The position numbers and the translations under genes are program-made. A DNA stretch of 64,000 nt from Larimichthys crocea (Eukaryota; Chordata; Actinopteri; Sciaenidae): NCBI RefSeq assembly GCF_000972845.2, contig NC_040016.1, positions 10,994,701 to 11,058,700 on the forward strand, read 5' to 3'. Shown here one piece after another: positions 38,438-64,000 of the stretch; position 1 is the first letter of the stretch; every line of letters starts with the position of its first letter. Under the pieces are notes generated by a model that was not told the origin of the DNA, made no database searches, and saw nothing but the letters and a program-made list of their open reading frames with translations.

Positions 38438-38730
38438 TCAGTTTAAATAAAACTAATGCAGTCTAATACAACTGTCCTGCCATAAAGCCTCCCTTCATGA
38501 AGGTTATAATGTTCAGCTTTTGTTGAAGCTGTTTCAGAAGTTGTCGATTTAACTGAATCAATTAAGGTGTTTCTTATTTTGTCCATCCCATTTATATCAG
38601 CCTAAATAACAGAGACTCCACTCTGTATAATGTGATCAATACCTCTTTATTATAACCTTCATTAACATTCATCACTTGTATTAGACTGTGTTAGTTTCAG
38701 CATTAGGTGTACCTAATAAACTGGCATCTG
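38438..38730. mobile_element. Inverted-repeat MITE-like element between perm1 and rere
   Basis: AAACTAATGCAGTCTAATAC near the left end pairs imperfectly with GTATTAGACTGTGTTAGTTT near the right end. Inner segments CCTTCATGAAGGTTATAA and TTATAACCTTCATT also mirror each other. The right end carries AGGTGTACCTAATAAA, a phrase common in fish dispersed repeats. A partial relative lies at 20104-20200. Confidence 0.65.
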
Positions 38731-39811
38731 AATGTATGTATGTGTTTCAAAAAAAAAAAAAAAGAAAGTCTAAACCAAAGAGAATAAGGTGTCATTGCAG
38801 AAATATTTATTGAAATAAATATGCAATGGATACACTTTCATATTATGTCACATAAATATTGAATTTAGAGGCAGTTCTTTTAAAAAGTCCATTAAAATGC
38901 TTTAGTTTCTCTCCAATTCAGTTATTCTCATATTCAAAACAATGTAAATAGGTTATATTAATAATCAAACTTTCTGTCTGTAGTGACATTTCATGGTCCA
39001 ATTAGTAATTGTCTCACCTTATAATACCATATACTGTTTTAGCTTATTACTTACTGCTATCGTGCTGGAATCAGGGGTCAAGGTGTTCACATCTACTGCT
39101 ATATCAATAGTACTTATTCATATAGAATATTGTGAACATGTAATATTTACAATCTCAAAAATGAGCGAATAAAAGCTTCGGTTATACTGTGAAAAGATAT
39201 CTTGATATATAAAACTTTAGGATTTAGACAAATATTTAGCAGATTTAAAGAGTAAAACCAACCTCTACTATGCTTTCAAAGTCTAAACACCACAATGCAA
39301 CTTGCTACTCTAGTTTGGTGAAAGATGAAGACTGAGTCATGCTAGGTCGTTACAATCATTCAAACACTGATTTAAATGTCATTCTGTACAAGGAAATCAT
39401 TTAGAAACCATAGGGATATTTAAACTTAACACCAAAGTCAGTCTGTTTTCATATCCTCTATAAGAGCTGTCTCTTTTTTTCTTTAGCAAATTATTATCAC
39501 TGCATATGAAACCGTTTTACAGTTTGTTAGAGAAAATCTGCTCCACTTTAAATCTCACGCGAATGGGTGAGATTGCTCATTATTTCGATAATAAAACTAG
39601 TATAAAGTCTTAAGTGATATGAAAATCTCAGACGGACTTTGACAGTCCCATTAAGTGCTGAAGAAGGAATGCACATAAAGATCCACAAAGATTTTAAATC
39701 TAAAATATATTAAAACAAAAGGAACGGGACACACAAATATTCTCTTACAGTCTCAAAAGTACACAGTATTCTATTGGGTATGAGTGTAGGGTTTCATGCA
39801 CCACCTGGGAC

Positions 39812-50772
<10,961 letters not shown>

Positions 50773-50825
50773 GTCGAGGGATGTTTGGATGTGGCTTGTT
50801 GACACTACGCAGCGCAGTGGGCGAT

Positions 50826-50872
<47 letters not shown>

Positions 50873-52224
50873 AACTATGCGAGTCCCCTATTACATGGCT
50901 ATTCAAAATGGAGGCGGTGTAGTGGAGGGAGTCGGTGTATTTTTTTTTTTTTTTCCTTCTTCTTCTTCTTCTTCCAGTGCAATGACCTCAGCAGCCACAG
51001 CTATAAGCCTTCAAAGTTGTCTGGGTGTAACATAACTGAGCATGTGCCGCGGATCAGCAAGAAGAAGAAGAAGCAGCAGCAGCAGCTCATCATCATCATC
51101 ATCAGCTGCTCCTCCTGCTCCTCCTGCTCCTCCTGCTGCTGCACAGGCGTCCATGAATTAAACAACATGTCACACTGTGTGTACTGCTGTGGTTATTAAA
51201 CATTATGTAAGACATTAACACAGAGATGAAATGTTCGGCTGGACTCGACACTAAATGGAGGAAAATCCACTGTCAGTACTATTTATAGCAAAGATTGTTT
51301 TTTTTTTTTGAGGTTGCTGTTTAATAAATAATGCTAATTATAATAAATGTGAATGCTGATAGATTTAATTTGTTTTTGACAAGGCGTTTGACTCTGGACT
51401 TCACAGCATTTATTACACTTTCTATTTTTCATGATGTAAATAATCATTAGTATAGATTATGATAGATAGTATAGATAGATAGATAGATAGATAGATAGTA
51501 GTAGATAGATAGTAGAAGATAGATAGATAGATATTATTTTTAAAGTCTCAGAGAAGTAAGAACATATGCTCTATCCTGCTTGTAAAATATATATGTGCAT
51601 TCTTATTCAGAGAAAGGAGTCAGTGCAAGTTATCTATTATTTTATTAATGCCAACTATCAAAATATATAGAACTGTCACACAATGAAAATGACTAAAATC
51701 AGTAATAATAATCTAATGATTTCTATTTTAAAACAGTGTAAATATATTTATATTGTTTATACTTAATACTATCTTTCTTATATTTAGAGAATGTTTGTCA
51801 TGCACCAAAACAAATTCATTTTATGTGTAAAATCATACTTGGCAATAAACCTTTTTCTGATGGTTCTTTCTGATATATAACAGCATAACAGTCACAGGGG
51901 TCATTTTTCTGCATTACTTTAAATTCAATACTCTAAGTAGATTTTCCTGATTATACTTTTCTTTTTTACTACTGAAGTAAAGGATCTGAATACTCTAGTA
52001 TTGTCTGATTCCACTGCTTATTATTATTTTAGGCAGTTCGACCTCACTCTTGAAATCAGTGTTGTTATTATTGCTGTTGTCATTGTTACTATACTATTAT
52101 TACCTATTTAGTTAAATTAAGAATGTATAGTAAGAGCTCACAAATACATTTTACTATAACTGTTCTTTTATGATTCATATGGGAAAAATACAATGAATTA
52201 AACTTGCACTTCTAAGAAAGTTTC
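50773..52224. other. Region upstream of rere with simple-sequence clusters
   Basis: Promoter-side sequence of rere. It contains (CA)n at about 50826-50872, poly(T) plus (CTT)n at 50939-50975, a compound trinucleotide cluster at 51057-51142 (GAA, CAG, CAT and CTC units), poly(T) at 51297-51310, and (TAGA)n at about 51465-51530. No BAH-encoding exon or other gene is visible. Confidence 0.65.
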
Positions 52225-52335
52225 ATTCGACCATCATACTGTCCTTATTCTCCAGGATGTTTGAGGAAAAGCCACCTTCATCACCCATACTGATGGCATC
52301 CCGATCATGTTTTCTCTTAATAACTTACAATGAAT
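52225..52335 (-). pseudogene. Decayed copy of eno1 exon 7 (enolase relic)
   Basis: Read on the minus strand, this fragment encodes DAISMGDEGGFSSNILENKD, aligning with [20 protein letters not shown] of the intact eno1 exon 7 at 55341-55563. Similarity runs a little further upstream and through the donor, where GTATGAT is kept. About 800 bp separates it from the eno1 stop codon, on the same strand. I find no other enolase exon beside it, so it is the visible stump of an old tandem duplication or a misplaced exon copy. It is not usable as a gene. Confidence 0.8.
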
Positions 52336-53150
52336 AAAAACACAAACTCACTTTAAGACTCAATCTTCTGAAACTCTCCCCACAAAATGCAGAGAAGGTG
52401 CGAGTGTGTGTTTCAAAAACTAAAGATGTTGGAGATAAAGCAGGTTTATGAATGAAATCAAAGAAGGTTTCAAGAAGGATTATCAGTTAAATCATCTTAA
52501 AACAGAATAACCCAGCATTGTGATTTGAAACATCACAAAGGCAGAGAAAAATAATTTAGATCAAAAGAAAGAAAGTTTAAAAGTGTCCATAATAATAATA
52601 ATAACAACAATATCTCTAAATAACTCTTATCTGATTACACATTTACAGATTAAGATACTTACACATTTATTATTTTGGGTGGATTAGAGATTACGATTTA
52701 TGGCTCTGCAGGTCCGTCTCCATCTTGATAATCAGACGATCAGATCAGATAAAATGCTAAATAACATAAGAAAACCATTCCAACGCCAACAAAAACTGAA
52801 ATCACCACAGCCACAAAAATAAAAAATGAAACAAAACGTGGAACACATAGTCACGACACACTCTGTCTGACTGAGACAACTCTTTTATTAAGTGCTGTGT
52901 TGTACATAAATTACTCAAGTTATAATAACATCTATTGTTTAACTCCACATTAGCAAACAGCACAGAATACAGTATTAGACTTCAGTCAGTCAGGAGTCAC
53001 AGCTCTGGCGACTACAGTAAGTGCTCTCTATTAATTACCACTGTTAGTATGTGAGCGGTTCTAAATTAACCATTATTGATTTGATGCGTTTTTCATTATT
53101 ATCCGATGTGTGTGCATGAAGACATTTTAGTAAGTAGACACTCCATCCAT

Positions 53151-57905
<4,755 letters not shown>

Positions 57906-59700
57906 GTTGTTGGACCTTGAGATGAAACACAGAGGTCGAACTTGTTATCTGGACAAACATGCATTGTAGCCTGTAACAACTCTGGACTAAGACAGAAGAA
58001 TATTGCAAAAAAATAAAATTAAATCTAAAAGTCTATTTTTTTTCCTTACTATTGGCGCACCTCTTTTACTCTCTCTCCTCTTGAGGCTTACTCACAAAAA
58101 TACCCTGACCTAGCTGCAAGCTTAGGCCTGCTAACAGGCATGCTACCATGCTAATTGGATTAGACCTTCATCTGATTAATCACTTGGCAGAAAGTGCTGC
58201 ATCTGTCAAAGCAAGCAGAAGCTTAAAACTAGTACGAGCACGTGTGGGTAAAAAAGGTATGTGGATGTATGTTTCAGCACGGTCCTGATAACCCTAACTT
58301 CATGACAACAGAATTTATGCCATAGCAAAGTCCCTCTGCAAATCACCACATGACATAATATCCTCAGTAATCCCTTCACTCTGCTCGTCGTAAATGACAC
58401 TTCCTGTAGATTGTGTTGCACGACAAGAGACAAGAACACTGAGGAACCTGCAATTCCTGTTCAGACTTACACATTTAAAATCACAGCATTATAATGTAGA
58501 GCTTGATTATCAACCAAATGTTGTCATCCGATCCTCAGGAGACATAACTGACAAAGACAAACGCTGCCAGTTTATGGGATTCAATAACCTTTAATAACTC
58601 AGTGGGGGGCATTTGAATTTTGACAGACAAATTGAAACCCACGAGACAACTCATGACTCCTTTGCTCTTGGATTATGCGCACACACGTGCTAAACTTATA
58701 AAAGTAAACTAGTTTTTGATTTTGTCTTTTGACAACCCGAGGTTCAGGTAGACCAGGAGCACAGCTGATGATTAGATGTTAACAAATCTACGATCAGAAC
58801 AATTAAAACACCCAGAAAATAAATGCACATGTGTTTTGGGCAACATCTCTCCTGCAGGAGCACAAACAAACAAGTAGACCAACAACTGTACATTCTTAAT
58901 AATCAAATGCATTAGGAAATGTTATCATTTTATTTTATTAAATTTAATTATATATCATTATTATCTGCTAAAAAAAAAATAGTTTTTAGTGTTGGAAAAT
59001 CATATAAAATGTTGGCTAAACTTCAGCCTTTTATAGTTTTAATAGGAGACAGTAAAATGAAAAAATAATAATAATATTAAGTCTGCATATTTCTGGAACA
59101 CGTGCATTTTATTAACTTTTTAATTAACTCATTAAGTAAAAAATCATTTTACACAGCAGTTAGCTGCCGATATGAATCAGGAAAACATTTTATCTTTAGT
59201 AAAAGTTAAAAAATTAACTTTAACTGCATCTCATAAAGAACTGAACACGTTTCTGGCAAAGAAATGCTGATTACAAAATAAAATGGACACACATTAATTA
59301 ATCGCAACCGTGTAACAAAATAAAAACAGTGAATCATTCAGTTAAAAACTTGAATTATTAAGTAGAAACTTGCACTTATGCAAACCGCAGAGGCGTTTCC
59401 GGTCATGACCTCTCAGACAGACTAACACGTTACACATTAAATATAAAAACAGCAGCCTCGGTGACAGACTACTGCACAAAAACACATAAAAACACATTAA
59501 AAGCTTCACGTTAACGGTGCAGACAGACGGTGTTAATGTGTCTCTACCTGTGACAGAGCTCAGAGGAGTCAGTGAGGAAGGACGCACACAGAGAGACAGA
59601 CAGCTTCTTCCTCCTCTTCCTCTGAACCATTTCCGGCACACTCCTCTACATGTTGCTGCCCCAACAGCTCCCAGTGTGAACTACACCAGAACCACCATCA
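57906..59700 (-). other. eno1: eno1 first intron and non-coding exon 1
   Basis: AT-rich intron of about 1.6 kb separates the ATG exon from the non-coding exon ending (donor side) at 59548. The exon upstream edge is near 59600-59640, beside a CCGGAAAT ETS-like motif read on the minus strand. This whole stretch is repeated with many small indels at about 60530-62345. No other gene is seen. Confidence 0.65.
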
Positions 59701-60095
59701 GACATACTTTATTTATTATTCCCCGCAGGGAAATTGTGTTACAGCAGCTCCCAAACGGTAAGTGAGAGAGTAAGTGATAGCAAGAAAAAACAAAAACATT
59801 TGAACATATCCCAAGAATATATAAATCTAAAACTGTATAAAAGAATTTAGTGTTTGAGAGACTGGACAGAGAATAAACACTGATTGTTCAGTGCAGCATG
59901 CATGCATGAGAAATTGCACTTATGTATTGCACAAGTCAGTTCGACAGCTACTGGACTTGACTTGGAGTGTGTGATATTTTGAGGGAGGAGTTGCAGAGAC
60001 AGATGCTCACAGGTAGGAAAGACTTCTTGTGTCTCTCTGTGGAGCATCTTGGTGCCAGCAGTCTCTGACTGAAGGAGCTCCTGAGTCTGTCCAGC
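59698..60095 (-). repeat. LINE 3' end upstream of eno1 (copy A, internally shorter)
   Basis: Starts ATCAGACATACTTTATTTAT, then CCCCGCAGGGAAATTG, and runs into sequence which on the minus strand encodes a reverse-transcriptase-like end (RLLAPRCSTERHKKSF). It equals 62350-63240 but lacks about 485 bp corresponding to 62470-62955. It stops abruptly at 60095, where the sequence jumps back to eno1 intron sequence. Confidence 0.75.
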
Positions 60096-60096
60096 T

Positions 60097-62290
60097 CTGC
60101 TTCAAACTGCAAAGGCAATAAAACTTTTTTTTTTTATATTGATGGAAAATTCAAAACCACACCTGACATTTTAACTATTCTTTCCTATTAAAAAGGAAAC
60201 ACAATAGCGGTAATAGCACAAACCTTTCCAAGGTAACGAGATTTGTCATTGTCCCCTGAGCTCCAAGGCTTCGTAGATTCCAGTAGATGCACCGCTGGCA
60301 CCGCTGCCCTAAACAAGCCTGTGAAATCTACATGGAGCCAAAAGAGGAAAATATGAGAAAAGATGGTGAAATCCATTTTAATTAATATTTATGTTATTAA
60401 GGCACAGTATGTTTGTACACGGTCTATAAGTCACTGTTGCCTACCTTTTGCCAGTGTAAAGGTCAACCTCTACGGTGGGGTTTCCGCGAGAATCAAAGAT
60501 CTCTCGGGCGTGGATCTTGACAATAGACATGTTGTTGGACCTGAGATGAAACACAGAGGTGCGAACTTGTTATCTGGACAAACATGCATTGTAGCCTGTA
60601 ACAACTCTGGACTAAGACAGAAGAATATGCACAAAAAATTAAATCTAAAAGTCTATTATTTTTTTCCTTACTATCGTGGCAACCTCTTTCAACTCTCTCT
60701 CCTCTTGAGGCTTACTCACAAAAATATCCTGACCTAGCTGCAAGCTTAGGCCTCTAACAGGCATGCTACCATGCTAATTGGATAGACCTTCATCTGATAA
60801 TCATTGGCAGAAAGTGTGCATCTGTCAAAGCAAGCAGAAGCTTAAAACTAGTACGAGCATGTGTGGGGTAAAAAAGGTATGTGGATGTATGTTTCAGCAC
60901 GTCTGATAACCCTAACTCTATTCATGACAACAGAATTTATGCCATAGCAAGTCCCTCCCGCAATCACCACATGACATAATCCTCACTAATTCCCTTCACT
61001 CTGCTCGTCAGGTAAATGACACTTCCTGTAGATTGGTGTTGCACGACAGAGACAAGAACACGAGGACCGCAATTCCTGTTCAGACTTACACATTTAAAAT
61101 CACAGCATTACAATGTTAGAGCTTGATTATCAACCAAATGTTGTCATCCGATCCCAGGAGACATAACTGACAAAGACAAACGCTGGGACTCAGGATTCAA
61201 AACCTTCAATAACTCATGGGGGCATTTGAATTTTGACAGACAAATTGAAAACCCACGAGACACAACTCTGACTCCTTCGCTCTTGGATTATGCGCACACG
61301 TGCTAAACTGATAAAAGTAAACTAGTTTTTGATTTTGTCTTTTGACAACCCGAGGTTCAGGTAGACCAGGAGCCAGTTGATGATTCGATGTTAACAAATC
61401 TACGATCAGAACAATAAAACAACCACACAAAAAATAAATGCACATGTGTTTTGGGCAACATCTCCCCTGCAGGAGCACAAAAAACAAGTAGACCAACGTA
61501 CATAATATAATAATCAAATGCATTAGGAAATGTTATCATTTTATTTTATTAAATTTTAATTATATATCATTATTATCTGCTAAAAAAAATAGTTTTTAGT
61601 GTTGGAAAATCATATAAATGTTGGCTAAACTTCAGCCTTGTATAGTTTTAATAGGAGAAGTAAAAGGAAAATAATATTTGCTAATTTAAAAAAAAATTAT
61701 AATAATTTAAGTCTGCATATTTCTGGAAACACGTGCATTTTATTAACTTTTTAATTAACTAATTAAGTTAAAAAAACATTTTACACACAGCAGTAGCTGC
61801 CGATATGAATCAGGAAAATATTATTTATCCTAGTAAAAGTTTAAAAAAATGAACTTTAACTGCATCTCATAAAGAACTGAACACGTTTCTGGCAAAAAAT
61901 GGTGCACAAAATAAAATGGCACACACATAATTAATCGCAGCCGTGTAAACAAATAAAGCAGTGAATCATTTCAGTTTAAAAACTAAATTATTAAGTTNNN
62001 NNNNNNNAAGTAGAAACTTGCACTTATGCAAACCGCAGAGGCGTTTCCGGTCATGACCTCTCAGACAGACTAACACGTTACACATTAAATATAAAAACAG
62101 CAGCCTCGGTGACAGACTACTGCACAAAAACACACACAAACACATAAAGCTTCACGTTAACACATGAGCAGACAGACGCTGTTAATGTGTCTCTACCTGT
62201 GACAGAGCTCAGAGGAGTCAGTGAGGAAGGACGCACACAGAGAGACAGACAGCTTCTTCCTCCTCTTCCTCTGAACCATTTCCGGCACAC
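60097..62290 (-). pseudogene. Second copy of the eno1 5' region (probable assembly duplication)
   Basis: 60097 onward matches 57470 onward in the same order and orientation. It includes the eno1 ATG exon (60445-60530), the next coding exon (60224-60318) and the non-coding exon (ending 62197). Copy-2 exons carry single-base indels: one extra A in the ATG exon, and three indels in the 95-bp exon. Both frames are therefore broken, yet introns are equally similar and the indels cluster in homopolymers. No further eno1 exons follow. This looks like an unpolished haplotig or gap-fill rather than a real pseudogene, though a recent tandem duplication is not excluded. No separate protein should be annotated. 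Confidence 0.8.
61998..62007. other. Assembly gap (10 N)
   Basis: Exactly ten N lie inside the duplicated eno1 intron. The two sides are collinear with the first copy (near 59355-59363), so little or no sequence is actually missing. Left of the gap the duplicate is noisy; right of it, it is nearly clean. Confidence 0.99.
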
Positions 62291-62344
62291 TCCTCTACAT
62301 GTTGCTGCCCCAACAGCTCCCAGTGTGAACTACACCAGAACCAA

Positions 62345-63290
62345 CATCAGAAATACTTTATTTATTATTCCCCGCAGGGAAATTGTGTTACAGCAGCTCC
62401 CAAACGGTAAGTTAGATAGTAAGTGAAGGCAAGAAAAAACAAAAACATTTGAACATATCCCAAGAAAAATATATAGTTATACAATTAACACTGTATACAC
62501 AGGGTATAAATAACAGTTAAATAAAACCAATAACAGTAAGATAAAGTTAGATAACACTAGAGTCAGGACAAACAGACTCAGGAACAGTTTCTTTCCCAAA
62601 GCCATCACCATCCTGAAAACCTCTTGTGCAATAATCTTACCTGTGTGTCACCTCAATACCTCATGTGCCATAACTGTATAATTGCTTTTACCATTTGCTA
62701 TGCAAATACAAGCAAGATGCAGCATTCACTTCTTTTGAATAGCCCCTGTTTTCTTTGTATAGCATCTATATTTTATTTTTGCATTTGTATTTATATTGTT
62801 GGTTTTATCTTTGTCTATACTGTACTATTACCTATATTAGGACCAGCACCTTGTTGAAGCCCCCTGTAATTTCGTTGTTTGTTGTACAATGACAATAAAA
62901 GCTTTCTATTCTATTCTATTCTATTCTATTTTATTCTAAAAGCCAAGTAACAGTGAACTATACGATATATAAATCTAAAACTGTATAAAAGAATTTAGTG
63001 TTTGAGAGACTGGACAGAGAATAAACACTGATTGTTTAAAGTGCAGCATGCATGCATGAGAAATTGCACTTATGTATTGCACAAACCAGTTCGATAGCTA
63101 CTGGACTTGGAGTGTGTGATATTTTGAGGGAGGAGTTGCAGAGACTGATGCTCACAGGTAGGAAAGACTTCTTGTGTCTCTCTGTGGAGCATCTTGGTGC
63201 CAGCAGTCTCTGACTGAAGGAGCTCCTGAGTCTGTCCAGCACCTCATGGAGTGGGTGAGAGTCATAGTCCAAGTTGATGTAATCTTAATA
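62345..63290 (-). mobile_element. Rex1/CR1-like LINE 3' end with nested second LINE tail
   Basis: The outer element runs on the minus strand. Its 3' tail is at 62345-62440, and a coding remnant at 63036-63272 reads LHEVLDRLRSSFSQRLLAPR then CSTERHKKSFLPVSISLCNS, the usual C-terminus of a fish non-LTR reverse transcriptase. Inside it, 62540-62940 is a different tail on the + strand. That one contains CAGACTCAGGAACAGTTTCT and GACAATAAAAGC and ends in (TTCTA)n. Copy A (59698-60095) lacks that middle part. Confidence 0.7.
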
Positions 63291-63479
63291 TAAATAGTCT
63301 TTGTATAGATGTTTAGCACGGGTAAACTTCTTAACACAGTTATATATTTATTTTCTATGCAAATGTTTAATTCCCCTGCACATTTTTTTTTTACTTTTAG
63401 AGTTTAACTCCTCTGCAGTTTTTTTATTCTATTAAATATTGTAATGTCATTTGGTGCAACACTTACCCCACTTATTTGA

Positions 63480-64000
63480 AAAGGTTAGAAAGCCTTAAAA
63501 AAAAAGATTATTCGAGCTGTGTCGTGGTCAGAGTACAATACCACCCACAAGACCTCTTTTTTTTTCATCGCTTTGGTCTTCTCCAATTGGCTGGTTTAAA
63601 TCTGTATCATATAACACCTGTGTGATGCATCAAATCATTCATAAAACTATGTGTGCTGGTTCTTGGGATGCATTTGATACCAGAAATAAACATCTAATCA
63701 CTGGGGGAAAAAGAAGACTAAAAAGTATCAGCTTGTCTCCTGCATGCAGGGGACCGCAGATCTGGAACGAGCTCAGAGTTTAAAAATGGTGAAATTCATC
63801 TTCACCTCCAAGAAAAAGCTGAAAACTAAACTGATTAATTCTTATATAGAGAGCTTCAACCTCTGATAAAGCTACTGTTAGTATGTATGGGGACCATGTT
63901 GCTTGTCGTCTAATGTGTGTTAATGCTCTATGCAGTGTATTGTCTTGTTTTGTATTGTCTTGTTTTGTTTTGCATGTACACAGGCTCCCTTAATAAGATT
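63480..64000 (+). mobile_element. Degenerate non-LTR reverse transcriptase C-terminus
   Basis: The + strand, across stops and frame breaks, gives WSEYNTTHKTS, then SLSPACRGPQIWNELRV. The GPxxWNxL motif and its position suit the end of a LINE ORF2. It is a dead fragment that runs to the end of the window. No other gene is visible here. Confidence 0.5.

Larger units (their letters stand above)
37409..39811. other. Convergent 3' regions of perm1 and rere
   Basis: This holds the perm1 3' UTR to about 38335 and the rere 3' UTR from about 38800 to 39811 (minus-strand signal TTTATT near 38804). Between them are a 43-bp tandem duplication and an inverted-repeat element, listed separately. No other exon is seen. 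Confidence 0.6.

Noticed and set aside
59517..59765. 82-aa + strand ORF, repeated at 62187-62426
   Set aside because: It spans the non-coding eno1 exon antisense and a LINE tail, and it repeats only because the locus is duplicated. No family resemblance.
63036..63272. 78-aa minus-strand ORF as a possible host gene
   Set aside because: The sequence RLLAPRCSTERHKKSFLPVS is the typical end of a fish LINE reverse transcriptase, with the LINE tail downstream.

Overview
The window is nuclear DNA from a ray-finned (probably percomorph) fish. The genes are vertebrate, intron-rich genes with short GT-AG introns, and teleost-type LINE tails, MITEs and microsatellites lie between and inside them. I rebuilt each gene by hand from its ORFs, splice sites and reading phase, and compared it with remembered vertebrate families. 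No database search was run. There is no CRISPR array, operon or other prokaryotic feature, and I saw no tRNA or rRNA gene.

Layout. 1-383 (+): last exons of a sarcomeric myosin heavy chain. 3176-8216 (+): p4htm, the ER transmembrane prolyl 4-hydroxylase. 8969-15540 (-): slc26a6, an anion exchanger, convergent with p4htm. 17038-19372 (+): kbtbd12, BTB-BACK-kelch. 20616-23551 (-): iho1 (ccdc36), a meiotic double-strand-break factor. 23.6-25.8 kb: repeat-rich gap. 27414-29617 (+): homologue of human C1orf159, a small type I membrane protein. 33755-37408 (+): perm1, a muscle PGC-1/ERR-induced regulator. 39812-50772 (-): rere (atrophin-2) in a short form without the BAH domain. 53151-57905 (-): eno1, alpha-enolase, with a non-coding first exon near 59.6 kb. 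60097-63.24 kb repeats the 5' part of eno1 and is probably an assembly duplication around a 10-N gap. The window ends in LINE debris.

The window joins two blocks. p4htm, slc26a6 and iho1 have human counterparts on 3p21.31 (KBTBD12 is on 3q). C1orf159, PERM1, RERE and ENO1 are on human 1p36, where RERE and ENO1 are neighbours in the same order and orientation. The junction lies in the repeat-rich interval between iho1 and the C1orf159 homologue. Several genes (myosin, kbtbd12, perm1, eno1) are muscle-associated, but nothing in the sequence shows shared control.

Most notable: a 716-bp element with long inverted termini and a 17-unit tandem array inside an iho1 intron; a rere locus with no room for BAH exons before eno1; a decayed eno1 exon-7 copy downstream of eno1; two equal-sized, phase-compatible 26-nt candidate exons in the C1orf159 homologue; an 8-codon last exon giving slc26a6 a PDZ-ligand end; and the probable false duplication at eno1. 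I found no clearly new biological system; the transposon-like element and the rere architecture are the best leads.
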